From assembly GCF_006228325.1 (NCBI RefSeq), contig NZ_CP040231.1:1747001-1811000 (forward strand): DNA of 64,000 bases. Direction: 5' to 3'. This DNA is from Streptococcus sp. 1643. GTDB taxonomy: Bacteria > Bacillota > Bacilli > Lactobacillales > Streptococcaceae. The position numbers and the translations under genes are program-made. The notes beneath the pieces were generated by a model. The model was not told where the DNA came from. It was given only the letters and a program-made list of their open reading frames with translations, and did not search any database. Positions 45,552 through 55,051 of the stretch are shown in pieces; positions within the stretch are counted from its first letter, which is position 1, and each line of letters begins with the position of its first letter.

Positions 45552-47036
45552 TTATGATTTTTTGTTTTTCAAGAATTCGTCGTATTGTTTTTGCATTTCG
45601 TTCAATACTTTTTCGTAGGCACCTTCAGATTTCAATTTTTCCATCAATTCTGGAATAGCTTTATCTGGGTCTACAGTACCAGTGTTGATAGCTGTATCAA
45701 ATTGTTGCATTGTGTTAGAAATTGCTGAGATTTCAGATTTCACATTGTCAGTGTTAAAGATGAATCCAAGTGCTGGAGATTCTTTAGCTTCTGCCAATTG
45801 TTTCTTAGAATCTTCGATTTGTTGGTCTGTAACGTTTTCGTTGATGTAAAGAATCCAGTTGTTACCAGTGTTCCATCCACCCATGTGAGTATTTCCTTTG
45901 TAGCCATCAAGGACGCGTACACGGTTTTCTTTACCTTGAATTTTTTCCCAGTTCTTGCCTTCTGGACCGTAAACAAGACCGTTCAAGAGTTCTGGGTTCG
46001 TGTTCAAGAGGTTCAACACTTCCATTGATTTTTCTTTGTTCTTAGAGTTGTTTGAAATGACAAAGTTAGCAACTTGTGTTGTTTGGTTTTTCTTGATAAA
46101 GTTAGTGATTGGTTTGATTTGGATATCTTTGTTAGCAACACGTGAGAGCAAGCTGTTACCATAGTCAGCTGGTCCTACTGTTTCTTCACGAACGAACCAA
46201 GTATCTTGTTGAAGGTCAAATGAAGTGTCGCTGGTTGCTACGTCTTTTGGAATGTATCCTTCTTCATAGAATTTGTGAAGAGTCTTCAAGTGTTCTTTGA
46301 AACGAGGTACTTCGTAACGGTTTACAATCTTAGTAGTGTCTCCTTCAAGGTCGATAACAAATGGAAGTCCATTTGGTACTGGGTAGTCAAAGTTATCAGA
46401 TGGGATAAAGTTCTTCGTAACCGCAAATGGTACTACATCTGGAGCTTTTTCTTTGATTTGTTTCAAGACTGGCTCAAGTGTTTCGTATGAAGTTACACCT
46501 GAAATATCGATACCGTATTTAGCAAGAAGAGTTCCGTTGAAGGCAAAGTTTTGAGATGATGCAACGTTAGCTGCAACTGGTACTGCATAGATCTTACCGT
46601 TTACAGTGTTCCCTTTGATGTAAGCTGGGTCAAGTGCTTTGTAAAGCTCTGCTCCTTCTTTTTTATACAATTCAGTCAAGTCAGCATAAGCACCTTTTTG
46701 AGCATTTACGACATAGTTAGACGCAAATGCGATATCATAGTTTTCACCAGATGATGTGATAACAGACATTTTCTTATCATAGTCACCCCATCCAAGGTAT
46801 TGGATATCCAATTTAGCACCGACTTTTTCTTCGATGATTTTGTTTGCATTTTCTAGCAATTCATCCAAGTTATCTGGTTTGTCACCGATTTGGTACATTT
46901 TGATTACAGGTTTTTCACCTGAAGTAGTATCTGCAGCTTTTTTGTTGTTACCTGTAAGGTTTCCACAAGCAGCAAGACCAGCAGCCAAAGCGACTACGCT
47001 AGCAGATGCAAAAGCATATTTTTTCCAGTTTTTCAT
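45552..47036 (-). CDS. ngtS: Extracellular glycan-binding lipoprotein of an ABC importer (NgtS type)
   Basis: 494 residues from ATG 47036 (AAAAAGGAG). Lipobox LAAC (Cys near 23), then a type-1 sugar-binding fold and a C-terminal DUF3502-like segment. In pneumococcus the homologous protein NgtS binds deglycosylated N-glycan products for uptake. Last gene of the P1-P2-S operon; no ATPase is encoded, so it would use the shared MsmK ATPase. Name given by homology and locus. Confidence 0.82.
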   Translation of the reverse strand: MKNWKKYAFASASVVALAAGLAACGNLTGNNKKAADTTSGEKPVIKMYQIGDKPDNLDELLENANKIIEEKVGAKLDIQYLGWGDYDKKMSVITSSGENYDIAFASNYVVNAQKGAYADLTELYKKEGAELYKALDPAYIKGNTVNGKIYAVPVAANVASSQNFAFNGTLLAKYGIDISGVTSYETLEPVLKQIKEKAPDVVPFAVTKNFIPSDNFDYPVPNGLPFVIDLEGDTTKIVNRYEVPRFKEHLKTLHKFYEEGYIPKDVATSDTSFDLQQDTWFVREETVGPADYGNSLLSRVANKDIQIKPITNFIKKNQTTQVANFVISNNSKNKEKSMEVLNLLNTNPELLNGLVYGPEGKNWEKIQGKENRVRVLDGYKGNTHMGGWNTGNNWILYINENVTDQQIEDSKKQLAEAKESPALGFIFNTDNVKSEISAISNTMQQFDTAINTGTVDPDKAIPELMEKLKSEGAYEKVLNEMQKQYDEFLKNKKS

Positions 47037-47144
47037 GATAAAAACTCCTTTTTTTATTTTTAAACTTATAAACGATTTAATGATTTTTAACTTCAATCGC
47101 TATGATGAAGTTGGGAAGGGAGAAACGGTGTTTCTCAGCAAGTG

Positions 47145-48068
47145 CTATTCTTTCACACCACCGATCGTCAAACCTTTAACAAAGTAGCGTTGGAAGAATG
47201 GATACAGAATCGCGATTGGAAGGGTTGCAACCACAACCATGGCCATACGACCTGTTTCTTTTGGTAGAGCAACTCCCAGTTGGCCAGATAGGCCGACTGC
47301 TTTTGCAATGTAGTCCATATTTTGCTGGATTTGCATAAGCAAATATTGCAATGGATACAAGTTGTCACTCTTGATGTAAAGAAGGGCGTTGAACCAGTCG
47401 TTCCAGAAACCAAGAGCTGTCAAAAGCGTGATGGTTGCGATACCTGGAAGTGACAATGGCAAACAAATCTGGAAGAAGATCCGAGCTTCACTGGCACCAT
47501 CGATACGAGCAGATTCGAGAATGGCTTCTGGAATGGTCTTCTTGAAGAAGGAACGCATCAAGATGATGTTGAATGGTGAGAGAAGCATTGGAACAATCAA
47601 GGCCCAAACGGTATCACCAAGTTGAAGCAGGCGAGTGACCACGATATAGCCTGGTACCAAACCAGCATTGAACAACATACTAAGAAGAGCGAAAATCGTA
47701 AAGAATCTGCGGTACTTAAAGGTTGTCCGTGAGATGGCGTAGGCATAAGTGGTTGTGATGAAGACGTTGGTCACTGTTCCGACTACAGTTACAAAAACTG
47801 AGATAAAGAGCGCTTGGAGGATCTTATCTTTAAACTGAGCTAGGAACTGGAATCCATCTACACCAAACTTCGAAGGGAAAAAGCTATATCCATACTGGAG
47901 GATGCTCTTTTCGTCTGTCACCGAAATGATGATAACGAAGATAAAGGGTAAGATACAAGAAAGAGCGATCAAACCAGAGATAATACTAAAGAAGATATCT
48001 GCTTTCTTACTGAAGGAGTGAATGCCGACATTATCGATTTTTTCTTTTTTAATTTTCTTTTCTGCCAT
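47145..48068 (-). CDS. ngtP2: Glycan ABC transporter permease 2 (NgtP2 type)
   Basis: 307 residues from ATG 48068 (AAAGGAGGAGAAT). Six helices; coupling loop ESARIDGASEARIFFQICLPLSLPG near residues 200-225, typical of MalG-like permeases. Starts 13 bases after permease 1. Confidence 0.85.
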   Translation of the reverse strand: MAEKKIKKEKIDNVGIHSFSKKADIFFSIISGLIALSCILPFIFVIIISVTDEKSILQYGYSFFPSKFGVDGFQFLAQFKDKILQALFISVFVTVVGTVTNVFITTTYAYAISRTTFKYRRFFTIFALLSMLFNAGLVPGYIVVTRLLQLGDTVWALIVPMLLSPFNIILMRSFFKKTIPEAILESARIDGASEARIFFQICLPLSLPGIATITLLTALGFWNDWFNALLYIKSDNLYPLQYLLMQIQQNMDYIAKAVGLSGQLGVALPKETGRMAMVVVATLPIAILYPFFQRYFVKGLTIGGVKE

Positions 48069-48081
48069 ATTCTCCTCCTTT

Positions 48082-49011
48082 CTAGAACAAAGCTGAGTTT
48101 GGATCAACTCGTCTTGCAAGCAAGTTTGATAGGATAACCAGAATCAAACCGACTACGGATTGGTAAAGACCGGCTGCTGAAGCCATACCGATATCTGCTG
48201 TCTGAGTCAAACCATTAAAGACATATACATCCAAAACGTTGGTTACATTGTAAAGCTGACCAGCATTGTGTGGGATTTGATAGAAGAGACCAAAGTCTGC
48301 ACGGAAGATATTTCCGACTGCAAGGATGGTCAAGACTGTTACAAGCGGAATCAACTGAGGAATGGTTACGTTGCGAATACGTTGCCACTTGCTAGCCCCG
48401 TCCACTGTTGCTGCTTCGTAGTAGGTTGGGTCAATTCCCATGATCGTCGCATAGTACATGACACTGCTATATCCAAAGCCTTTCCAAATACCTAGGAAAA
48501 GGAGAAGGTATGGCCAAATGCCTAAGTCAGCGTAGAAGTTGACTTCCTTCATGCCAATGGATGTTAGGAAATGGTTGAAGACCCCTTTGTCAATGTTTAG
48601 GAAGGCATCTGTAAAGAAACTGATGATAACCCATGACAGGAAGTAAGGGAACAACATAGACGTTTGGAAAATCTTAACCATTCTCTTAGAGCGGAGCTCG
48701 CTGAGGATGATGGCAATCCCTACTGATACAATCAAACCGATAAAGATAAAGCCAAGATTGTAGAGAACGGTATTTCGAGTGATGATAAAGGCATCTTTTG
48801 AACTAAACAAGAATCTGAAATTATCTAACCCGACCCATTTACTATTCACAATACTATCTATGAAACCATTACTGGTCATATGGTAGTCTTTAAAGGCGAC
48901 CACATTCCCAAATACTGGAATGTAAAAGAATAGAATCAACCAGAGTGCCCCTGGTAAAACCATCAAGAGAAAGATCCAGTTATCTCTCAAGGTCTTTGAA
49001 AACTTTTTCAT
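48082..49011 (-). CDS. ngtP1: Glycan ABC transporter permease 1 (NgtP1 type)
   Basis: 309 residues, MalF/LplB-like: N-terminal NWIFLLMVLPGALWLILFFY, coupling loop YYEAATVDGASKWQRIRNVTIPQL near 200-225. First gene of the importer operon, behind a promoter overlain by a perfect cre site. Confidence 0.85.
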   Translation of the reverse strand: MKKFSKTLRDNWIFLLMVLPGALWLILFFYIPVFGNVVAFKDYHMTSNGFIDSIVNSKWVGLDNFRFLFSSKDAFIITRNTVLYNLGFIFIGLIVSVGIAIILSELRSKRMVKIFQTSMLFPYFLSWVIISFFTDAFLNIDKGVFNHFLTSIGMKEVNFYADLGIWPYLLLFLGIWKGFGYSSVMYYATIMGIDPTYYEAATVDGASKWQRIRNVTIPQLIPLVTVLTILAVGNIFRADFGLFYQIPHNAGQLYNVTNVLDVYVFNGLTQTADIGMASAAGLYQSVVGLILVILSNLLARRVDPNSALF

Positions 49012-49062
49012 AATTTCCTCCCTTTTTATTCCTAAAAACTGATTTCATCGAATTTTTAGGTT

Positions 49063-49076
49063 TGATAACGATTACA
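49063..49076 (-). promoter_or_regulatory. cre site in the importer leader
   Basis: TGTAATCGTTATCA fits TGWNANCGNTNWCA at every position. It lies just downstream of a TATACT -10 (49085-49090), a road-block position for CcpA. Inverted CCTAAAAA/TTTTTAGG arms flank the next 30 bases. Confidence 0.8.
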
Positions 49077-49124
49077 TTATTAGTATACTCCTATTTGAAG
49101 GTCAGGTTAAACTACTAATTATAG

Positions 49125-49162
49125 AAAAAACTCCACAAATTATTTTTTGTGGAGAAGTTTTT
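49125..49162. terminator. Terminator of the GH20 operon
   Basis: CTCCACAAA pairs with TTTGTGGAG, with A and T tracts on both sides. Confidence 0.8.
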
Positions 49163-49218
49163 TATAAGAAATAGGTTTCACGAGGAACACTCTGAACAAG
49201 GGACACGGTTCTTGTTTT

Positions 49219-49370
49219 TATACTCAATGAAAATCAAAGAGCAAACTAGGAAGCTAGCCACAGGCTGCTCAAAGCACTGCTTTGAGGTTGCAGATAGAAC
49301 TGACGAAGTCAGTAACATCTATACGGCAAGGCGAAGCTGACGTGGTTTGAAGAGATTTTCGAAGAGTATT
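49219..49370. repeat. BOX element (A-B-C type)
   Basis: Begins TATACTCAATGAAAATCAAA and ends GATTTTCGAAGAGTATT, with the boxB segment (CTCAAAGCACTGCTTTGAG, GACGAAGTC) and the boxC segment (CGGCAAGGCGAAGCTGACG) between. These are the three modules of the pneumococcal/mitis BOX repeat. Its right end supplies the stop codon of the GH20 gene. Confidence 0.9.
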
Positions 49371-51249
49371 AAGTCGTATAAATCGTTGAAGCTGTCGCAA
49401 TGGTATGCCACTGGTTGGCTGTTGTGGCTGCAAAGTCCTTGTCTGCGTAGAAGTCAGTAAATGGTAGGATTTCAACTTCTAGCTCGTCGATGCAGTCAAT
49501 CTGCCCTGCCAGATAAGCCTCTATACGGCTTTCTGCTCGTTTGATACGTTGCAAGAGTCCGCCCATACGGATATCGACTGTATCCAAACCAAAGACCTTG
49601 TTTTCTTTCAACCATTGGTGGCTAAAGAGGGCATGGAAGTTTTCAATCTCGCTTCTAAGTTTTGGTAATTCTTGTCTTGCGATTTCTCTCAGACTTTCTT
49701 TATCGTTTACTTGGTAGGCCTGACGAATGCGTCGTCCCACATCCACTTTACTGCTTAAAATCTGGTTCAACTGGGCCTGAGTTTCAAAGAGATAAGCATA
49801 GTTCCCAGCTTTTTCTTTAATGTCAGAGAGAATCTCAGCTGCCTGAGCGAAGTGTGGTTTGTCCTGTTCAGGTGTCATGTGTCTGTCAAGAATCGGACAG
49901 AGAACATCCTGATAAAAGACATAGCGGTTGGGATTGATACCACTGAGATTATCTGGCAGGTCTGGCAAGAGGTTGGCTAGGTCGATCTGCATGAATTCCT
50001 CAACTGATAGACCTGTATTGGTCTTGAAGTGAGCAGACAAACGGTCTAGGTCATTGCGGTAGCTGAGTTCTGCCCAGATTTGCAGACTTGGTAGAATAGA
50101 GAGCTGAGCAGTTTCTCCACCATTGTCCCCCCAACCCGTCACAATCACTTCTTTGATATCATTGGCGCGGCAGGCTTTGTTGGCTTCTACAGCGATGAGA
50201 CGGCTGAAATGGTTGTTGGGCGTAAAACCGATCCACTTCCAAGCACCACCTGCAAAGGCAATATCTTGGCTAATCTTGTGGTGATTGCGGAAATTGCGGT
50301 TGTATTTTTCCTCGCTGTCCTGATAATAATCCCAGTAAACCAAGGTTACACGATCTTTAAGTCGGTCGAGGTAGACACGCGTTTCCTCTGGAATTTCCAC
50401 GTCACGATCGTACTGGCCATCCGCTGACATGAGTTTGAAGAACATATCACTCCACATCTGACAATGGAAACCATACTTGTCAGCAATATCTAATACGCGC
50501 TCCAAGTGTTGGCACATGAGGAGACTACGGTCCACAACACCGTTCAAAATGAGGTAGCGCCCCAAACCAACCAAATGGGCTTCGTCCATCCCGATATTGA
50601 CCTTGCGAGTCTGCAGTTTAGATAGAGTGGCAAACATGCCATCAATCAGGTCATAAACCTTTTCTTCTCCAATGAGGAGAATGTCCTCTACATCACGAAG
50701 TTCCTGCACTTCCTTGACACCCCATTTGACAAAGGCCGACAAGTGGGCCAAGGTCTGAATGCAGGGCACAAAGGTCATGTCAAACTGCTGAGCGTAGGCT
50801 TCGATTTCCTGTAACTCTTCAGCTGAATAAGCCCCACGGAAGTAACCAAAATAAGGCCGCCCCTCAATCTGGTAGGTGTCTTCCATGTAAAGCTCAAATG
50901 TTGAGTAGCCCATGAGTGCCAAAACCTCAATCATCTGCTTGGCAGAAGCGACATTCAAAACTGCATTTCGAGAACAGTCTGCCATATAGGCCAAATCTTC
51001 ATAAGCTGCCTGCTCCTCAATCTCGACCTTACCCCCTTCTTCCAGAGCTGTTGCCAATAAGGACAAGGCGCGATAGAGTTGGTGAGGTTTGCGATAGGTT
51101 AGTTGATAGTGTCCTACCTCACCCTTGATAGAGATAGAGGCTTGGTCAGACTGAGCGACTGCAACTTCCACATCTGGTAAAGAGATATGCTTTGTTAGCA
51201 AGTCGATTGCCTGAGTTTGTTTGGGACTAAGTCCTGTAAATCTTACCAT
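49369..51249 (-). CDS. GH20 family beta-N-acetylhexosaminidase
   Basis: 626 residues, no signal peptide, so cytoplasmic. The catalytic Asp-Glu pair is in VNIGMDEAH (around residues 230-238) of a TIM barrel, preceded by a small beta domain. By locus it corresponds to pneumococcal GH20C, which releases terminal GlcNAc/GalNAc. It overlaps the ROK gene by 7 bases. The stop codon is inside a BOX end. Confidence 0.88.
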   Translation of the reverse strand: MVRFTGLSPKQTQAIDLLTKHISLPDVEVAVAQSDQASISIKGEVGHYQLTYRKPHQLYRALSLLATALEEGGKVEIEEQAAYEDLAYMADCSRNAVLNVASAKQMIEVLALMGYSTFELYMEDTYQIEGRPYFGYFRGAYSAEELQEIEAYAQQFDMTFVPCIQTLAHLSAFVKWGVKEVQELRDVEDILLIGEEKVYDLIDGMFATLSKLQTRKVNIGMDEAHLVGLGRYLILNGVVDRSLLMCQHLERVLDIADKYGFHCQMWSDMFFKLMSADGQYDRDVEIPEETRVYLDRLKDRVTLVYWDYYQDSEEKYNRNFRNHHKISQDIAFAGGAWKWIGFTPNNHFSRLIAVEANKACRANDIKEVIVTGWGDNGGETAQLSILPSLQIWAELSYRNDLDRLSAHFKTNTGLSVEEFMQIDLANLLPDLPDNLSGINPNRYVFYQDVLCPILDRHMTPEQDKPHFAQAAEILSDIKEKAGNYAYLFETQAQLNQILSSKVDVGRRIRQAYQVNDKESLREIARQELPKLRSEIENFHALFSHQWLKENKVFGLDTVDIRMGGLLQRIKRAESRIEAYLAGQIDCIDELEVEILPFTDFYADKDFAATTANQWHTIATASTIYTT

Positions 51250-52112
51250 TGATTTTCCTCCTGTAGCCAGTTGACAAGGGCACCGTAGAGATTGGCATCT
51301 GCGTGATAGGTGCAGGCCTGGATAACTGGTGCGACCGTGTATTCTTCGTAGGTCTCGACAAAGTTATCGACAGCCTTCCTGACGCCTTGGATAAAATCAG
51401 GGTTTTGGCTGATAGAGCCACCCAGACTAATGACATCTGGATCAATCAGATACTGAATATTGAGCAAACCTTGCGCCAGATTGCGGTTCATGCGCAAAAT
51501 AGCTTCTTGACAGAGAGCATTGCCTGCTGCGGCCTCTTGGTAAATCTTGCGACCATCCCAGTCAGTCTGACCAGATTTTTCAATTACGTAGCGAACCATG
51601 TTTCCTGTAGAGGCTAGTAGCGACCAGTTGTTGAGTTTTTCAGCAGGTGCAATGGTTGTCATATAGCCAAACTCTCCTCCCAAGCCATGACGACCTCGGT
51701 GAAGTTTTCCATTGATAATCATAGCTCCGCCAATTCCTGTCCCAATAACGACACAGGCTGCATTTTCAATCTCTGGGTGAGCCAGCAGTTCACTAAGTCC
51801 AACACAGTTGGCGTCATTTTCTAGATGGACAGGGAGTTGATGATGAGCAAAAGCTTCATACCAAGAAAAGCCATGAATATAAGGCACGGCACTGATTCCC
51901 TCAATCACACCTGTTTCTTGATTGACCGCGCCTGGAACACTCATGGCGATCCCACTATAATCTTGTTCTGACAAGCGTTGGTCTAGCCAAGCTAGTAGAT
52001 CCTCCAAACTTTCTGGAGTTGGGATGCTTGTCTTATCCAATATTTTCCCATCAGGAGTCAGACTGGCAAACTTAATCCCAGTCCCTCCGATATCAATCGT
52101 TGCAATGGTCAT
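51243..52112 (-). CDS. ROK-family sugar kinase
   Basis: 289 residues from ATG 52112 (GGGAAGAACA before it); ATG 52124 is in frame but lies in the hairpin at 52125-52168. ATP-binding [10 protein letters not shown] at the start, catalytic HLENDANC near residue 100, GTGIGGA and HGLGGEFG. The usual CxCGxxGC zinc motif after HGLGGEFG is missing. No helix-turn-helix, so a kinase rather than a repressor; it may phosphorylate mannose or N-acetylhexosamine released by its neighbours. Confidence 0.85.
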   Translation of the reverse strand: MTIATIDIGGTGIKFASLTPDGKILDKTSIPTPESLEDLLAWLDQRLSEQDYSGIAMSVPGAVNQETGVIEGISAVPYIHGFSWYEAFAHHQLPVHLENDANCVGLSELLAHPEIENAACVVIGTGIGGAMIINGKLHRGRHGLGGEFGYMTTIAPAEKLNNWSLLASTGNMVRYVIEKSGQTDWDGRKIYQEAAAGNALCQEAILRMNRNLAQGLLNIQYLIDPDVISLGGSISQNPDFIQGVRKAVDNFVETYEEYTVAPVIQACTYHADANLYGALVNWLQEENQW

Positions 52113-52124
52113 TGTTCTTCCCAT

Positions 52125-52168
52125 AAAAAGGGGCGAATCAGTAGTTAGTCCTTACTCTTTCGCCCCTC
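52125..52168 (-). terminator. Hairpin terminator/attenuator between GH38 and ROK
   Basis: AGGGGCGAA pairs with TTCGCCCCT and is followed by TTTTT on the minus strand. It lies between genes that point the same way and would reduce read-through from GH38 into ROK-GH20. Confidence 0.7.
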
Positions 52169-52210
52169 CTTTCTATCTCATAGTATTAGTTATCAAACAC
52201 TTTAAAACTG

Positions 52211-54856
52211 TTAAATGTCTTCTTTTTTGATCAATTCTGTGCGAATTTCTTGTGGTGCTAAGAGTCCTGAATGAACTGGATATGGTCGCTCAAGTAAGTC
52301 AAGAATGGTTTGTTGGTGTTCAGATATGCGCACATTTTCTTGGCTCATATTGTAGTAACGGAAAACATATCCTTCTTCATTTTCAGCTACCTTAAAGGCT
52401 GTCGGGCAGACTTGTGGTAAGCTGAGCGCCGCATGGCTCAAGAGGCTGCCAGTCGCTGCCACACTTCCTTCTTGTTTAGCGACCTGAAGACTAGTGAATG
52501 GTGTTTGAAAGGCTTTGGCACGACGGAAAGCTGAGAAGCGTTCCCCTGCTTGGTGGCATTCCAGAGCAAACTCGACTTCAAACTCGCGCAAGCACTGAGC
52601 CTCTGGTGTTGGGAAGTAACCCCAGTCTCCTAACTCACCTGAGGCACGAAGAATGGTCACTGCAATAGTGTCATCTCCAAGGATTTCATACTCGTGCAGT
52701 CCTTTATTAGCCACCGTCACCCCTTTTTCATCATCATAAAGGCTGACAAAGGCTTGTTGGTGTTGTGGATTTTCAGGATTTTCCCAAGAAGCAGCTGGTT
52801 TGTTTGGTCTTGTCACCACCTCATAGATACTTTCAGAGTCATTGCTTGGACGAGTGTTATGAGTCTTAACCAAGAGACGGATACGGTGGTCCTTGGCTGT
52901 GTTAGTAAAGCGAGTCTTGAAACGAATTTGTGGATTGTCAACAAAGACGGTCATCTCTGTTTCAAGAAGAATGCTTGTCAATTCTTCTGAGCGCCCAGCT
53001 TCACGCGTCATAAACTCGATGATGCCTCTTTGTTCTGCATCCAATTTTTCGTCTGCACTTACTGGAATTGTCAATTCATGCTTGAGCAAAATCTTGGCAA
53101 AACGAGCTGTATTTTCCAAAACTTCATAGCCTTTCAGCTCGGCGTAGATAGGTTCTGTTCCTTTTGGTTGGAAGTAGATGTACTCATTTCCGATGTCACC
53201 ACGGTCTTCAAAGCGAACAACATCTTCATAAGCTTCATGAGTTGTCTTGTCGTAGACTGTGATGTTTTCATCCACACTTACCGTTACAAATGGCGTATCA
53301 ATCACTCCATTTTGGTAAATACCGTCACGGTGTTCTTGTTCTCCTTCAAGCAATTGGAAGGTTGTCCAAGAAAGTGGTGCCAGATGAACCGGCACTGTCA
53401 CGCGCACTTGTCGAGCGATACGAGCCTGACGGAACTTGTCTTTTGGTAAATCATACTCAAAATTAGCTCCCAAATCTTCGATTTTCGCTTCTACAGCATG
53501 TCCTTCCAAGTCTTCGACACGGTAGTTTGGCAAGGTCAAGGCTGCCATCTTCTTATAGCCTTCTGTTGGGTGCAATTCTTTGAAATCACAAGTCGCCACA
53601 TCAATCACTGTGCTGACAGTATCAACCTTGTCATGCAAGCCTGTATTGATAACCGTAAAGAGATGGTCGTTTTGAGCTTCCTGAGTTGCAATTTTACCCT
53701 TCCACTCGTTGAGAAGGTTAGTTTTCACAAAGTTTCCGACTTGATTGACCTTAGCAAAACGTGTCTCCATCTCACGGTGAACCTCGTCCACACTACAGCC
53801 ACAGATACTATCATGGGGTGCATTTTGTAGAAGGACTTTCCAAGCATAGGTCAACTGGTCCTTGTGGTTGTGGCCGCCAGTGATGACCGTCAATGGTTCC
53901 ACCACTTGTTCTAGCAAGTTACTGTTTTTTTGGAAAGCTTGTTTAAGGTAAATACGGGATGAAGAAGTATTGGCAAGTGTGTACCAGCCATCTGTTTCTT
54001 GACTGGTCAACTCACCTGTAACCGTAGATAGTTGCTCCGGCAGAGCACTTTCTACTGCGTGGATATAGTCGTCAAATGAACTATGCACAAAGGTCACATC
54101 TGGGAAGAGTTCATTTGCCACACGAATGGCTTCACTCAGATTTCGCTGTACAGGCTGGTGATCACATCCGTTCATCATCAACCATTGGTTGGTCGAAGCA
54201 TAGTCACGCACGTCTGACAATTTTTGTTTCCAAAAGGCCAAGGCTTCGTCCTTATCAACTGGGATTTCATTCCCATTACTATACCAGTTGGCAAAGAGGA
54301 TACCGAGAACACGACTTCCGTCCGCGCCCTGCCAGTACATTTCTGAAAACTGGGAAGTAAACTGCTCATCTTCGAGAACTTGGTTGTCAAATCCAATCGG
54401 CTTCACACCACGGCCAAAGGCTGCCACGTGAATGCCTGATTTTTGAAGGATTTGGGGAGCTTGTCCCATATTTCCAAAGGTATCTGGGAAGTAACCAATC
54501 TGAGTGGATTTGCCCCATTTTGCACATTCTGCTTGACCAATCAAGGTATTGCGGACGTTGGCTTCGCTAGAAATCAAGTAGTCATCCTGCAAGATGTAAA
54601 AGGGACCAATTTTAAGTTTGCCTTGGTCGATGTAACCTTGAACCTTATCGCGATTTTCAGGACGAATTTCCAAATAGTCATCGAGGACAATGGTTTGTCC
54701 ATCTAAGTGGAAACTCTTGAACTCAGGGTCATTTTCAAAGAGCTCAAAGAGATTGTCAAATAATTCCACCAACTGCATACGGTGGCTTTCAAAAGGCAAG
54801 TACCACTCACGATCCCAGTGACTATGTGAGATAATATGTACAACAACATTTTCCAT
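52211..54856 (-). CDS. GH38 alpha-mannosidase
   Basis: 881 residues, cytoplasmic. Zinc-site motif HSHWDREWY (residues 10-18) and nucleophile Asp in YFPDTFGNMGQ (around 138), both standard for GH38, followed by the helical middle domain and beta-sandwich domains. Removes alpha-1,3/1,6-mannose from imported N-glycan pieces. A weak cre-like AAAACGTTAAAA lies in its leader. Confidence 0.93.
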   Translation of the reverse strand: MENVVVHIISHSHWDREWYLPFESHRMQLVELFDNLFELFENDPEFKSFHLDGQTIVLDDYLEIRPENRDKVQGYIDQGKLKIGPFYILQDDYLISSEANVRNTLIGQAECAKWGKSTQIGYFPDTFGNMGQAPQILQKSGIHVAAFGRGVKPIGFDNQVLEDEQFTSQFSEMYWQGADGSRVLGILFANWYSNGNEIPVDKDEALAFWKQKLSDVRDYASTNQWLMMNGCDHQPVQRNLSEAIRVANELFPDVTFVHSSFDDYIHAVESALPEQLSTVTGELTSQETDGWYTLANTSSSRIYLKQAFQKNSNLLEQVVEPLTVITGGHNHKDQLTYAWKVLLQNAPHDSICGCSVDEVHREMETRFAKVNQVGNFVKTNLLNEWKGKIATQEAQNDHLFTVINTGLHDKVDTVSTVIDVATCDFKELHPTEGYKKMAALTLPNYRVEDLEGHAVEAKIEDLGANFEYDLPKDKFRQARIARQVRVTVPVHLAPLSWTTFQLLEGEQEHRDGIYQNGVIDTPFVTVSVDENITVYDKTTHEAYEDVVRFEDRGDIGNEYIYFQPKGTEPIYAELKGYEVLENTARFAKILLKHELTIPVSADEKLDAEQRGIIEFMTREAGRSEELTSILLETEMTVFVDNPQIRFKTRFTNTAKDHRIRLLVKTHNTRPSNDSESIYEVVTRPNKPAASWENPENPQHQQAFVSLYDDEKGVTVANKGLHEYEILGDDTIAVTILRASGELGDWGYFPTPEAQCLREFEVEFALECHQAGERFSAFRRAKAFQTPFTSLQVAKQEGSVAATGSLLSHAALSLPQVCPTAFKVAENEEGYVFRYYNMSQENVRISEHQQTILDLLERPYPVHSGLLAPQEIRTELIKKEDI

Positions 54857-54945
54857 GAGTAAAACCTCATTCTAACTTAAATTTTAACGTTTTAAATGTA
54901 AAGGTGTGATTCTGACAAGAATCGGTGAAACTAAAGCGAGCTCCT

Positions 54946-55051
54946 TATACTCAATGAAAATCAAAAAGCAAACTAGGAAGCTAGCCGCAGGCTGTACTTG
55001 AGTACGGCAAGGCGAAGCTGACGTGGTTTGAAGAGATTTTTGAAGAGTATT
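54946..55051. repeat. BOX element (A-C type)
   Basis: Same ends as the first BOX (TATACTCAATGAAAATCAAA ... GAAGAGTATT) but no boxB module. Its right end provides the stop codon of the GH125 gene. Confidence 0.88.

Noticed and set aside
54857..54945. cre site upstream of GH38
   Set aside because: The best match (TTAAAACGTTAAAA) differs from consensus at two positions and is in AT-rich sequence; noted only as cre-like.
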